Shown one piece after another: positions 1-8,128 of a stretch of 22,530 bases of DNA. The stretch spans positions 1 through 22,530 of the forward strand of contig JAVBKP010000160.1 of assembly GCA_031553975.1 (NCBI GenBank). The letters run 5' to 3'. The first letter of the stretch is position 1. Each line of letters begins with the position of its first letter. This DNA is from JAVBKP01 sp031553975. GTDB taxonomy: Bacteria > Bacillota > Clostridia > Peptostreptococcales > Anaerovoracaceae. A model generated the notes under the pieces. The model was not told the origin of the DNA. It saw only the letters and a list, made by a program, of their open reading frames with translations, and made no database searches. Position numbers and translations under genes: made by a program.

Positions 1-2
1 TC

Positions 3-1043
3 AAAGCTGCCCTTTGGGCCAAAACAGGAGGCATTGTTTGTCCGTACAAATTGACCCACAATGCGGCGCAGAACGCGGCTGAGAACGGTGTTGAGATTAT
101 AAGGAATTGGCCTGTTACAGGAATTTCTAAAGAAGGTGAATTTTTTGTGATAAAGTCAAGGGATAAAATGGTTTTAAAGTCAAAATATATAATTAATTGC
201 GGCGGAGTTTTTGCAGATGAGGTAGCGAGAATGGCAGGAGATGACAGCTTTGAGATATATCCCCGTCGTGGAGAATATATGTTGCTTGACAAACGGAACC
301 AAAGCCAAGTTGGGAGAACGATTTTTCAGACACCTACAATGCTAGGGAAAGGGATTTTGGTAACGCCCACCGTGGACGGCAACCTGCTAATAGGGCCAAA
401 TGCGCAGAATGCAACGGAAAAGCTGAATTTTGATACCACAGAGGTCGGGCTCACAGCTTCTTTTGAAGGGGCAAAGAAGAGCGTTCCATCATTGAACAAA
501 CGGGATATTATCACATCGTTTACAGGACTTCGGGCCATAGCAGATACAGATGACTTCATCATCGGATTTTCAGAAAAAGTGCGAAACTTAATCAACCTAG
601 CAGGGATACAATCTCCAGGCTTATCGGCGGCACCAGCTATTGCAGAACATGCAGTCGAATTGTTAAAGCAACGTGAGGAACTGAAAAAACGCAGTGACTT
701 TAACCCCAGTGTTGAGAAAAAAGTGGTAATCACCGAGATTACTGATTTGGAATTACAAAATATAATAGAAAAAAATCCAGCCTATGGAAAAATTGTCTGC
801 CGCTGTGAGACGGTGTCAGAGGGCGAGATTGTCCATGCCATCAAGTCACCTGTAGGAGCAAACAGTGTAGACGGGGTGAAACGACGCACAAGAGCAGGCA
901 TGGGCCGATGTCAAGGTGGTTTTTGTTTGCCCAAAATAGTTGAGGTTCTGTCTCGAGAATTAGGTGTTGCATTCACAGATATTGTAAAAAGTGACAAAAA
1001 CTCTTACATTCTCACGGGAGAGACCAAGGGAGGACAGAGATAA
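3..1043 (+). CDS. FAD-dependent glycerol-3-phosphate dehydrogenase-like oxidoreductase with C-terminal BFD [2Fe-2S] domain (5' truncated by window)
   Basis: The reading frame is open to the left edge (first whole codon at 3), so the start and the N-terminal FAD-binding Rossmann motif lie outside. The visible part has the substrate and FAD-closing region of the DAO/GlpA-GlpO family, including the PYKLT segment just before the TTG at 51, which is therefore internal and not a start. The last ~65 residues form a BFD-like [2Fe-2S] domain with a C-x-C pair (codons 798 and 804) and a C-x4-C pair (codons 909 and 924). Family knowledge: such proteins oxidise glycerol 3-phosphate to dihydroxyacetone phosphate and pass electrons to partner subunits. 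It overlaps the next gene by one base (TAATG) and shares an operon with glycerol kinase, which supports the substrate. Other 2-hydroxyacid or amine substrates are possible for this fold. Confidence 0.85.
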   Translation, partial: KAALWAKTGGIVCPYKLTHNAAQNAAENGVEIIRNWPVTGISKEGEFFVIKSRDKMVLKSKYIINCGGVFADEVARMAGDDSFEIYPRRGEYMLLDKRNQSQVGRTIFQTPTMLGKGILVTPTVDGNLLIGPNAQNATEKLNFDTTEVGLTASFEGAKKSVPSLNKRDIITSFTGLRAIADTDDFIIGFSEKVRNLINLAGIQSPGLSAAPAIAEHAVELLKQREELKKRSDFNPSVEKKVVITEITDLELQNIIEKNPAYGKIVCRCETVSEGEIVHAIKSPVGANSVDGVKRRTRAGMGRCQGGFCLPKIVEVLSRELGVAFTDIVKSDKNSYILTGETKGGQR

Positions 1044-2032
1044 TGGCTGCATTATTGAAGGATTTAGTCGTCATTGGCGCTGGACCTGCTGGTATGGCAG
1101 CAGCACTTGCTGCTCGTGAAAATGGCGTTGACAATATTTTAATATTGGAGCGTAGTGCAAAGGCAGGTGGTATTTTAAACCAATGTATACACAACGGCTT
1201 TGGATTACACTACTTCAAAGAAGAGCTTACGGGACCTGAGTATGCAGGCAAGTTTGCTGATATGATTAACCAGACGGACATTGAAACCATGTATAATACT
1301 ATGGTACTGGGGGTTTCCCCTCAAAAGGAGATTAGGGCAGTAAATGAAAAAGGTGTTCTGCAGATTAAAGCGAAGGCCATTGTTTTAGCCATGGGCTGTA
1401 GAGAACGGACTAGAGGAGCATTAAACATACCAGGCAGTAGACCTGCGGGTATAATGACAGCGGGTGCGGCACAGCTTTTTGTGAATACCAACGGCTATAT
1501 GCCGGGAAAAGAAGTTGTCATATTAGGTTCTGGCGATATTGGACTGATTATGGCAAGGCGTATGACCCTTGAAGGAGCAAAGGTAAAGCTGGTATGTGAG
1601 CTGATGCCTCACTCTGGCGGGTTGCAGCGAAATATTGTACAATGCTTGGAGGATTTTGATATACCGCTAAAACTAAGCCATACTATCGCCCAGATACATG
1701 GCAACACAAGGCTTGAGGGTGTTACTGTTGTCAAAGTGGATGATCAGCTAAAAGCGATTCCGGGAACAGCAGAATTTGTTTCTTGTGATACATTACTACT
1801 CTCCGTAGGGCTTATACCAGAGAATGAGTTGACCCTTGGTGCAGGTGTTGACATGGATCATGTGACAGGCGGGCCATTGGTAAATGAAGGGATGCAAACC
1901 AGTGTCAGTGGAATTTTCGCTTGTGGAAATGTGGTTCATGTTCATGATTTAGTAGACTTTGTAACCCTAGAAAGTCAGCGTGCAGGAGAAATGGCTGCTG
2001 GATATATTAAACAGGAAGAGAGTGCTGAGTGA
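1043..2032 (+). CDS. NAD(P)/FAD-dependent oxidoreductase, partner of the glycerol-3-phosphate dehydrogenase
   Basis: A 329-residue two-dinucleotide-binding flavoprotein. An FAD Rossmann motif (VVIGAGPAGMAAA) lies near residues 8-20. A second GxGxxG motif (VVILGSGDIGLIMA) near residue 155 should bind NAD(P). A C-terminal flavoprotein motif with ACGN follows near residue 292. It lacks the redox-active CxxC of thioredoxin reductases and resembles the small oxidoreductase subunits that accompany BFD-tailed GlpA-like dehydrogenases, and more distantly HcnB. The ATG at 1043 overlaps the previous stop by one base, so translation is probably coupled. The likely role, inferred from context, is to carry electrons from the dehydrogenase towards NAD(P) or another acceptor in a cytoplasmic or peripheral membrane complex. 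The exact acceptor cannot be read from the sequence. Confidence 0.85.
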   Translation: MAALLKDLVVIGAGPAGMAAALAARENGVDNILILERSAKAGGILNQCIHNGFGLHYFKEELTGPEYAGKFADMINQTDIETMYNTMVLGVSPQKEIRAVNEKGVLQIKAKAIVLAMGCRERTRGALNIPGSRPAGIMTAGAAQLFVNTNGYMPGKEVVILGSGDIGLIMARRMTLEGAKVKLVCELMPHSGGLQRNIVQCLEDFDIPLKLSHTIAQIHGNTRLEGVTVVKVDDQLKAIPGTAEFVSCDTLLLSVGLIPENELTLGAGVDMDHVTGGPLVNEGMQTSVSGIFACGNVVHVHDLVDFVTLESQRAGEMAAGYIKQEESAE

Positions 2033-2036
2033 AGAT

Positions 2037-2393
2037 ATGAGAACAATGACATGTATTGTTTGTCCAAAGGGATGCAAGCTGATATTGGCTGTTGAAAACG
2101 GAACAGTAACTAAGGTGGAAGGCAATGAATGCAAAAGAGGAAGTATGTACGCCAGTGAGGAAATATCAGCACCAAAGAGGGTTTTGACAAGCACGGTGGC
2201 TGTTTTAGGCATGGGTACAAAGCGACGAGCCTCCATCAAAACCAATAAAGCCATTCCAAAAGAACTATTATTTGAGGCTATGGAGCAAATCAAGAATATT
2301 ACCGTCACAACGTCCTTAAAACGCGGCAGTGCTGTAATCTACAATCTGCTAGGTACAGGAGCAGACGTGATTTTAACAGAAGATATAGGATAG
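2037..2393 (+). CDS. DUF1667 family four-cysteine protein
   Basis: A small 118-residue protein whose N-terminus carries CIVCPKGC (C-x2-C-x3-C) followed by a fourth cysteine in GNECKRG. This is the signature of the DUF1667 family and suggests a metal or iron-sulfur site. The frame is open further upstream to a TTG at 1980, but that would overlap the preceding gene by more than 50 bases and add a tail the family lacks. ATG 2037, four bases after the previous stop, is preferred; ATG 2046 is also possible. DUF1667 genes recur next to GlpA-like and HcnB-like oxidoreductases and glpK in anaerobes such as Thermotoga and clostridia, so it is probably the third, electron-carrying subunit of the complex. 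Biochemical function is not established to my knowledge. Confidence 0.85.
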   Translation: MRTMTCIVCPKGCKLILAVENGTVTKVEGNECKRGSMYASEEISAPKRVLTSTVAVLGMGTKRRASIKTNKAIPKELLFEAMEQIKNITVTTSLKRGSAVIYNLLGTGADVILTEDIG

Positions 2394-2404
2394 GGGGAAA
2401 TAAA

Positions 2405-3886
2405 GTGAATAAAAAATATTTGGTAGCACTAGACCAAGGAACTACAAGCTCTCGATGCATTATATTCGACAAGAATGGTGATGTGGTGTCTAAGGCACAA
2501 AAGGAGTTTGCTCAAATCTTTCCGCAAGCAGGCCTAGTAGAACATAATCCCATGGAGATTTGGTCTAGTCAGTTATCGGTTATGTCAGAAGCATTGGCAG
2601 GAGCTAGACTTACACATAAAGACATAGCAGGGGTAGGGATAACCAACCAAAGAGAAACAGTGATCATGTGGAACAAAGAAACAGGGGAGCCAATTTACAA
2701 TGCCATTGTTTGGCAGTGTAGGCGCACCTCAGGGTATTGTGACAGCCTAAAGGCATCTGGCTTTGGAGAGATTATCCGTGAGAAAACAGGACTGGTGGCG
2801 GATGCATATTTTTCGGGCACAAAAATAAAATGGATATTGGACAATGTAGCAGGTGCAAGAGCACTGGCAGAGCAAGGCAAACTGCTGTTTGGTACGGTAG
2901 ACACTTGGCTACTTTGGAATTTAACAAAGGGAAAAGTGCATGCCACTGATTATTCTAATGCTTCTAGGACAATGTTGTTTAATATTCATACCTTGGAGTG
3001 GGATGCCGAAATTTTGAAAGAATTGGGCATCCCAGCAAGCATATTGCCAGACGTCAAACCTTCCAGCTACCACTTTGGGGATATTGCTACTGAATATTTT
3101 GGAGACAAGATTCCAATTGGTGGAATAGCAGGTGACCAGCAAGCGGCTTTATTTGGTCAGACATGTTTTAACAAGGGTTCTGTGAAGAACACATACGGCA
3201 CAGGCTGTTTTATGCTGATGAACACAGGAGAAGAAGCTGTTTTTTCAAAACACGGACTTCTCACCACCATCGCCTGGGGATTGGATGGGAAAATATGCTA
3301 TGCACTAGAGGGAAGCGTGTTTATTGCGGGGGCAGCACTACAGTGGCTGCGGGATGGACTTCGCATGATTGATAAGGCAGAGCATAGTGAAAATTATGCT
3401 GTCAGGGTTGAAAACACAGAGGGTGTGTATTTTGTACCTGCATTTGTGGGACTTGGCGCACCATATTGGAATCAGCACGCACGAGGGGCATTCATAGGAC
3501 TAACACGAGGCACCGAAAAAGAACATTTTATCCGGGCTGTTTTAGAGTCTATCGCCTACCAAAGCCATGATGTGATCAAGGCCATGGAAGCAGATGCAAA
3601 TGTGGATTTGAAACAAATTCGAGTAGATGGCGGTGCCTCGGCCAATAATTTTCTGATGCAGTTCCAAGCGGATATTCTAAATGCTGAAGTCATAAGACCA
3701 AAGGCGATAGAAAGTACAGCCCTAGGCGCAGCTTATTTGGCAGGATTGGCATGCGGCGTATTTGCTAGCATTGATGAAATACAAGAGGTGACCCAAACAG
3801 ATCAAAGCTTTTTCCCCAAAATGGAGAAAGCAGCAAGAGAGGGACTTTTAAGTGGCTGGAACGAAGCGGTAAGACGCACGTTCTAA
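2405..3886 (+). CDS. glpK: Glycerol kinase
   Basis: A 493-residue FGGY-family kinase that makes glycerol 3-phosphate from glycerol and ATP, feeding the dehydrogenase genes upstream. Clear motifs are the N-terminal phosphate loop (ALDQGTTSSRC), the substrate-contact segment GITNQRET, GGIAGDQQAALFGQ and the C-terminal DGGASANNFLMQ. Length equals the family norm. The start is GTG 2405, preceded by a GGGGGAAA ribosome-binding site and eleven bases after the previous stop. One deviation: by alignment to remembered Bacillus and Enterococcus proteins, the loop residue that is phosphorylated by HPr (His-230 in Bacillus) is Glu-230 here (codon 3092-3094), within TEYFG. The gene ends the glycerol operon; no typical terminator follows. 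Confidence 0.96.
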   Translation: MNKKYLVALDQGTTSSRCIIFDKNGDVVSKAQKEFAQIFPQAGLVEHNPMEIWSSQLSVMSEALAGARLTHKDIAGVGITNQRETVIMWNKETGEPIYNAIVWQCRRTSGYCDSLKASGFGEIIREKTGLVADAYFSGTKIKWILDNVAGARALAEQGKLLFGTVDTWLLWNLTKGKVHATDYSNASRTMLFNIHTLEWDAEILKELGIPASILPDVKPSSYHFGDIATEYFGDKIPIGGIAGDQQAALFGQTCFNKGSVKNTYGTGCFMLMNTGEEAVFSKHGLLTTIAWGLDGKICYALEGSVFIAGAALQWLRDGLRMIDKAEHSENYAVRVENTEGVYFVPAFVGLGAPYWNQHARGAFIGLTRGTEKEHFIRAVLESIAYQSHDVIKAMEADANVDLKQIRVDGGASANNFLMQFQADILNAEVIRPKAIESTALGAAYLAGLACGVFASIDEIQEVTQTDQSFFPKMEKAAREGLLSGWNEAVRRTF

Positions 3887-3912
3887 AGAAAAGTAGCATT
3901 ATTAGCCAGTCC

Positions 3913-3936
3913 ATCTCATATAGTGGTATATGAGAT
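3913..3936 (+). promoter_or_regulatory. Perfect 10-bp palindrome covering a start codon
   Basis: ATCTCATATA at 3913-3922 is exactly complementary to TATATGAGAT at 3927-3936, with a 4-base GTGG loop. The ATG used for the 3D-domain protein (3930-3932) sits inside the 3' arm. There is no following T-run, so it is not an intrinsic terminator. It could be an mRNA hairpin that masks translation initiation, or a DNA operator. Confidence 0.5.
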
Positions 3937-4427
3937 ATGGAATATTATTGTTAATCATAGGTGTACTGGCTATTTATGTCCCAGTTTGGGCAACGTCAGA
4001 GTCTATGTCCGGAATTGAATATGTGGAAGGATTGTCCTACGAAGAGCAACGGACAGATCAAGTTATGTCTATGCAGCTTATGACAAAGTCGCAGAAAAGC
4101 CAAGAACTGCAAATAAAAGCAGGCGGGCGACAAAAACTTACGGTTAGTCTAGGTAAGTACAGAATAACATACTATTGTAGCTGTACCAAATGTTGTGGAA
4201 AGGATGATGGCATAACGGCTACTGGGACCAAGGCCACGGCAGATCGTACCATTGCAGTTGATCCAAAGGTAATACCCTATGGTTCGAGAATCATAATTGA
4301 CGGCAAAGAGTATGTGGCTGAGGATACAGGCGGATTTAAAGCAAAAACAATCGACATGTACGTTGAAAATCATCAAGAAGCATTAAATCGTGGGGTAGAC
4401 ACTATAGAAGTATTTATGGTACAATAA
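3930..4427 (+). CDS. Exported 3D-domain protein (putative murein-acting enzyme)
   Basis: A 165-residue protein with an N-terminal hydrophobic signal or anchor (residues 4-20) followed by a linker of ~50 residues and a C-terminal 3D domain from about residue 76. The three aspartates that name the domain are visible: D111 in TIAVDP, D132 in EDTGG and D142 in IDMYV. The domain also has the SCTKCCG cysteine cluster common in Firmicutes. The 3D fold is shared with MltA-like lytic transglycosylases, so action on cell-wall glycan outside the membrane is likely, though the substrate is not known from this sequence. The start ATG 3930 has only a weak ribosome-binding site and is buried in a palindrome. 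It sits between glycerol metabolism and the cell-shape genes. Confidence 0.85.
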   Translation: MRYGILLLIIGVLAIYVPVWATSESMSGIEYVEGLSYEEQRTDQVMSMQLMTKSQKSQELQIKAGGRQKLTVSLGKYRITYYCSCTKCCGKDDGITATGTKATADRTIAVDPKVIPYGSRIIIDGKEYVAEDTGGFKAKTIDMYVENHQEALNRGVDTIEVFMVQ

Positions 4428-4475
4428 ACGGTGAACCAAAGGTTAACTTACACAACATGAGAGAAAAGTAAAAAA

Positions 4476-5066
4476 ATGGGAAAAATAGTATTGGCTTCAG
4501 CCTCGCCTCGAAGGGCGGAAATACTGGAAAAAAGCGGAATTTCTTTTCGTATAGAAAAGCCTCAAGTGGAGGAAAATTTACACGATGGGCTTTCTGCGGC
4601 CCAAAATGTCATGTATCTAGCGCTAAAGAAAGCACTAGATGTTGAGCATAGATATCCAGGGGACTGCATTCTGGCTGCGGATACCATCGTTTATAAAGAC
4701 GAGATTATTGGAAAACCAGCAGATGAGACTGACGCTAGAAGAATTCTAAAAAAGTTAAGAGACACTGACCATAAAGTTATTACTGGTGTAGCGTTTATAG
4801 ATGGCAAAACTGGTAAGAAGCATGTGTTTTATGATACAACCTCGGTTTATTTTAGGGGATATAGTGATGAATACATAGAGGAGTACATTGCCAATGAACC
4901 AATTTGGGACAAGGCAGGGGCCTACGGTATACAAGAAAAAAGTGGGGAATTTCTTGTGGATCATATCGAGGGCAACTATGAAAATGTAATGGGACTTCCT
5001 TGGTATAAGATTAGAGGATTAATTGAATATGGAAATAACAGGAACTTTGATACGAGAGCTACCTAG
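4476..5066 (+). CDS. maf: Maf family nucleoside-triphosphate pyrophosphatase
   Basis: A 196-residue cytoplasmic Maf/HAM1-fold protein. It carries the N-terminal ASASPRRAEIL motif with the S-x-x-R element, the AADTIV catalytic aspartate segment, GKPADETDARRIL and a C-terminal WDKAGAYGIQ motif; length is normal. Maf proteins hydrolyse noncanonical or modified nucleoside triphosphates and are linked to septum control. The ATG at 4476 follows an AGAGAAAAG purine tract. The 3' end overlaps the radC start by 38 bases. The order maf-radC-mreBCD is classic in Firmicutes. Confidence 0.95.
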   Translation: MGKIVLASASPRRAEILEKSGISFRIEKPQVEENLHDGLSAAQNVMYLALKKALDVEHRYPGDCILAADTIVYKDEIIGKPADETDARRILKKLRDTDHKVITGVAFIDGKTGKKHVFYDTTSVYFRGYSDEYIEEYIANEPIWDKAGAYGIQEKSGEFLVDHIEGNYENVMGLPWYKIRGLIEYGNNRNFDTRAT

Positions 5067-5721
5067 AGAAGAAAGACCTAGGGAAAAACTTTTGTCATTG
5101 GGTGCGGGCTTTCTTTCTAACAGAGAGTTGCTAGCCATTTTAATTGGAACGGGTACGAAAAAAAATTCATCCATGAATTTGGCAGACAAGCTGCTATCAA
5201 TGGATGAGAAGGGTATTGGCCACTTGTCAAGGTGTATACCTGACGACCTAAAAATGGTTCATGGCATAGGACAGGCCAAAGCTTGTCAGATTGTCGCAGC
5301 CGTTGAATTAGGCCGAAGAATTGCAACCAAACCAAAAGGACAGACTATTAATGTAAATGTTCCATCAGAAGTATCAGCTTTGTTCATGGAAGAGATGAGA
5401 CATCTCACAAAAGAGTATTTTAACGTATTGATGCTCACAACGAAAAATGAGATTATAGCCATTGATAAGGTGGCAGTGGGGGATCTTAATAGGGCTATTG
5501 TCCACCCGAGAGAAGTGTTTAGCAATGCGATTAAACGCAGTGCAGCTACAGTGGTACTTGTTCACAATCACCCCAGTGGTGATCCAAATCCTAGCAGGGC
5601 GGATATAGAGTTGACAAACAGACTGATTGATGCTGGTGAGATTCTAGGAATATCGGTGGTTGATCATATTGTGATAGGTGATGGAAAATATTTTAGCATG
5701 AGGGATGAACGCCTTATTTAA
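5029..5721 (+). CDS. radC: RadC family JAB/MPN-domain protein (UPF0758)
   Basis: A 230-residue protein with an N-terminal helix-hairpin-helix region (around MVHGIGQAKACQI) and a C-terminal JAMM/MPN metalloprotease-like domain. The metal motif H-x-H-P-S-G-x7-D is complete: H179, H181 and D192. A TTG at 5023 would add two residues, but ATG 5029 with AGAGGA upstream is the better start and matches the family's N-terminus (EITGTLIRELP). Despite the name, no DNA-repair role is proven for the family. It overlaps maf and lies 40 bases before mreB. Confidence 0.95.
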   Translation: MEITGTLIRELPREERPREKLLSLGAGFLSNRELLAILIGTGTKKNSSMNLADKLLSMDEKGIGHLSRCIPDDLKMVHGIGQAKACQIVAAVELGRRIATKPKGQTINVNVPSEVSALFMEEMRHLTKEYFNVLMLTTKNEIIAIDKVAVGDLNRAIVHPREVFSNAIKRSAATVVLVHNHPSGDPNPSRADIELTNRLIDAGEILGISVVDHIVIGDGKYFSMRDERLI

Positions 5722-5761
5722 TTGGAGAATAGAAGAATAGTATATAAAGAGGGAAAAAGGA

Positions 5762-6802
5762 ATGGCAGGATTTGATTTTTTAGGAAAAGATGTAGGAATT
5801 GACCTAGGAACGGCAAATACACTTATAAGTATAAAAGGCAAGGGCATCGTTCTGGACGAGCCTTCCGTTGTGGCAGTAGATAGGTATACGCGTAAGGTTA
5901 TTTGTGTCGGTAAAGAAGCGAAAGAGATGATTGGTAGAACACCTAACGAAATAGAGGTCATCAGGCCGCTAAGAGATGGTGTTATTTCTGATTTTGATAT
6001 GACACAAGTGATGCTTACCGAATTCATGAAAAAAGTATTGCTACAAAAGAGTATTGCCACCAAGATGAGAATTGTAATTGGCGTTCCATCTGGGGTCACA
6101 GAGGTGGAAAAACGCGCCGTAAAGGAAGTTGCTTATCAAATCGGGGCAAAAGACGTATACATCTTAGAAGAGCCTATGGCGGCAGCTATAGGGGCTAATA
6201 TGAGAGTTGATGATGCAAAAGGAAGTATGGTTGTAGATATTGGTGGGGGCACTACGGATATCGCTGTGATTTCCTTAGGAGGCATTGTGAATAAGACCTC
6301 ACTTAGAATAGCAGGAGACGAGATGGATGAAGCTGTCGTAGCTTTCATTCGTAAAAAATATGCCATTTTAATAGGCGACAAATCAGCAGAAGAGTTAAAA
6401 AAACAGATAGGATATGTATATATAGTAGAAGAAGAGGAAGCTGCAATCACCCAGGAAGTCCGAGGACGAGACCTAGTAGGAGGGCTACCAAAAACAATTT
6501 CTGTCACTAGTATTGAAATGATGAAAGCATTAGAAGAGTGTATAAGTGTTATCATAGATGGAATCAAAAGCACCTTAGAGGAGGCTCCACCAGAGCTTGC
6601 TGCTGACATCATAGACACAGGTCTTTTCCTAGTGGGTGGCGGTGCGCTACTCAAAAATATGGACAAGCTATTAGAGCGTGAGACAGGGATTAAAGTAATC
6701 GTGGCAGAAGAGCCACTCAAATCTGTTGCATTAGGGGCCTCTAACAGTCTTTCAGACATTATAATGTTAGAGCGTTACTCCATGAAAAATCGGAGATTCT
6801 AA
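5762..6802 (+). CDS. mreB: Rod-shape-determining actin homologue MreB
   Basis: A 346-residue actin-family ATPase. Visible signatures are the first phosphate loop GIDLGTANTLI near residue 13, the second phosphate motif DIGGGTTDIAV near residue 160 and the adenosine loop GLFLVGGGALLKNM near residue 290. MreB forms membrane-associated filaments that orient the elongasome. The ATG at 5762 has a close GGGAAAAAGGA ribosome-binding site. It is the first gene of the tight mreBCD block; mreC begins two bases after its stop. Confidence 0.97.
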   Translation: MAGFDFLGKDVGIDLGTANTLISIKGKGIVLDEPSVVAVDRYTRKVICVGKEAKEMIGRTPNEIEVIRPLRDGVISDFDMTQVMLTEFMKKVLLQKSIATKMRIVIGVPSGVTEVEKRAVKEVAYQIGAKDVYILEEPMAAAIGANMRVDDAKGSMVVDIGGGTTDIAVISLGGIVNKTSLRIAGDEMDEAVVAFIRKKYAILIGDKSAEELKKQIGYVYIVEEEEAAITQEVRGRDLVGGLPKTISVTSIEMMKALEECISVIIDGIKSTLEEAPPELAADIIDTGLFLVGGGALLKNMDKLLERETGIKVIVAEEPLKSVALGASNSLSDIIMLERYSMKNRRF

Positions 6803-6804
6803 TT

Positions 6805-7644
6805 ATGCGATTTCTAAATGAGCATTTCAGACTCGTTGTGATTGTAGTTGTTCTTTTCATAATAACTTTAGTAATGTCCCTGTCATATTTTTTTGCGCCA
6901 GTAGATTTTTTTCTGGTAAAATGGATTCAAAAGGCCGCCAGCGTCATACAAGAGCCAGTTAAAAAAGGCGGAGACGGTGTAGCAGATGTGTCAAAAGGCA
7001 TTTTCAAATTCAGATCCATTGTAGAGGAAAATGAGGAATTGAAAGAGCAGGTAGCAGCTTTAAATAAAGAAGTTATGGCCAGCAAATTGTCCCAAAGCGA
7101 ACTTGACGAACTTCGTAATTTATCGGAAGTTTTGAAATATACACCAAATATTCCAGAATATAACTATGTATCAGGAGAGGTAATCGCCCAGGACGGTACG
7201 TCATGGACAAACTCTTTCACGATCAATATAGGTGCAAATCAGGGCATCAAGGAAGATGATATAGTCATCAACGGTGATGGTCTAATCGGAAGAGTTGTTG
7301 GTGTAGGTAAGGATTGGGCCAAGGTAACCACTATTATTGATAGTACTATATCTGTTAGCTTTAGAATAGCTAGAAGTCTTCAATACACAGGCATGCTGAA
7401 TGGCGATGGCTATGGAAAACTAGAAGGCTATCTCATAGATGCTACAGCGGACATAGTGGAAGGTGATACACTGATAACATCAGGCCTAGGTATCTATCCG
7501 CAGGGGATTGCCATTGGAAAGGTCAAAGAGATCATCAGTGATGATGACAGATTGTTAAAGACCATCAAAATTGAACCGAGTGTTAGCTTGAATACAGTGA
7601 GAAAAGTCACTGTTATTATAAGAGGTGGTACTGGTGAATTATAA
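6805..7644 (+). CDS. mreC: Rod-shape-determining protein MreC
   Basis: A 279-residue bitopic membrane protein with a short cytoplasmic N-terminus, one transmembrane helix at about residues 10-31, a coiled coil at about 70-110 (EENEELKEQVAALNKEV) and the paired beta-barrel domains of the family. MreC sits outside the membrane and links MreB, MreD and PBP2, activating wall synthesis. Its start is two bases past mreB, and its end overlaps mreD. Confidence 0.95.
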   Translation: MRFLNEHFRLVVIVVVLFIITLVMSLSYFFAPVDFFLVKWIQKAASVIQEPVKKGGDGVADVSKGIFKFRSIVEENEELKEQVAALNKEVMASKLSQSELDELRNLSEVLKYTPNIPEYNYVSGEVIAQDGTSWTNSFTINIGANQGIKEDDIVINGDGLIGRVVGVGKDWAKVTTIIDSTISVSFRIARSLQYTGMLNGDGYGKLEGYLIDATADIVEGDTLITSGLGIYPQGIAIGKVKEIISDDDRLLKTIKIEPSVSLNTVRKVTVIIRGGTGEL

Positions 7645-8128
7645 ATATGGTTTTTTAATGTTCTTAGTTGCTTTTCTCCTTCAATTTACCATCATGGATC
7701 ACTTGGCCATAGTAGGAGTTATGCCTAACCTACTATTGATTTTAGTAATTGTGTTATCTTTTTTATTTAATGAGAATTATGCACCGACATACGGCATTAT
7801 ATTTGGCACCATGCAAGATATTTGCTTTTCGCCTATGATTGGTATTAATGCCCTATCTTATTTTTTGGTTTATCTTTTTATTATGCAGATCAAGCGATTT
7901 ATCTATAGAGATAATGTGCTAGCCACTTTGTTTTTAGTGGCAGCCGCTACCGCAATACATAGTGCAGTATTTTGGAGCATTACCCAGGCCTTTGGCGGAA
8001 ACTTAAATATAATGTACATGTTAATACGACTGCCGGGAACTATTGTATACAATTTTATTCCAGCTGCATTATTCCAAAGTTTTATTGTTACAAAGGTTAT
8101 ACGTTATAGAGGGGATCGTTACATTTGA
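7634..8128 (+). CDS. mreD: Rod-shape-determining protein MreD
   Basis: A 164-residue polytopic membrane protein with about five or six hydrophobic helices, typical of MreD; sequence conservation in the family is low, so position and hydrophobicity carry the call. Of two in-frame GTG codons, 7634 is preferred over 7625 because an AGAGGTGG Shine-Dalgarno at 7621-7628 is then well spaced. It overlaps mreC by 11 bases and the PBP2 gene by 4 bases. Confidence 0.9.
   Translation: MNYKYGFLMFLVAFLLQFTIMDHLAIVGVMPNLLLILVIVLSFLFNENYAPTYGIIFGTMQDICFSPMIGINALSYFLVYLFIMQIKRFIYRDNVLATLFLVAAATAIHSAVFWSITQAFGGNLNIMYMLIRLPGTIVYNFIPAALFQSFIVTKVIRYRGDRYI

Noticed and set aside
6136..6759. 207-codon minus-strand frame opposite mreB
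   Set aside because: Serine-rich shadow of a highly conserved gene, with no family features.
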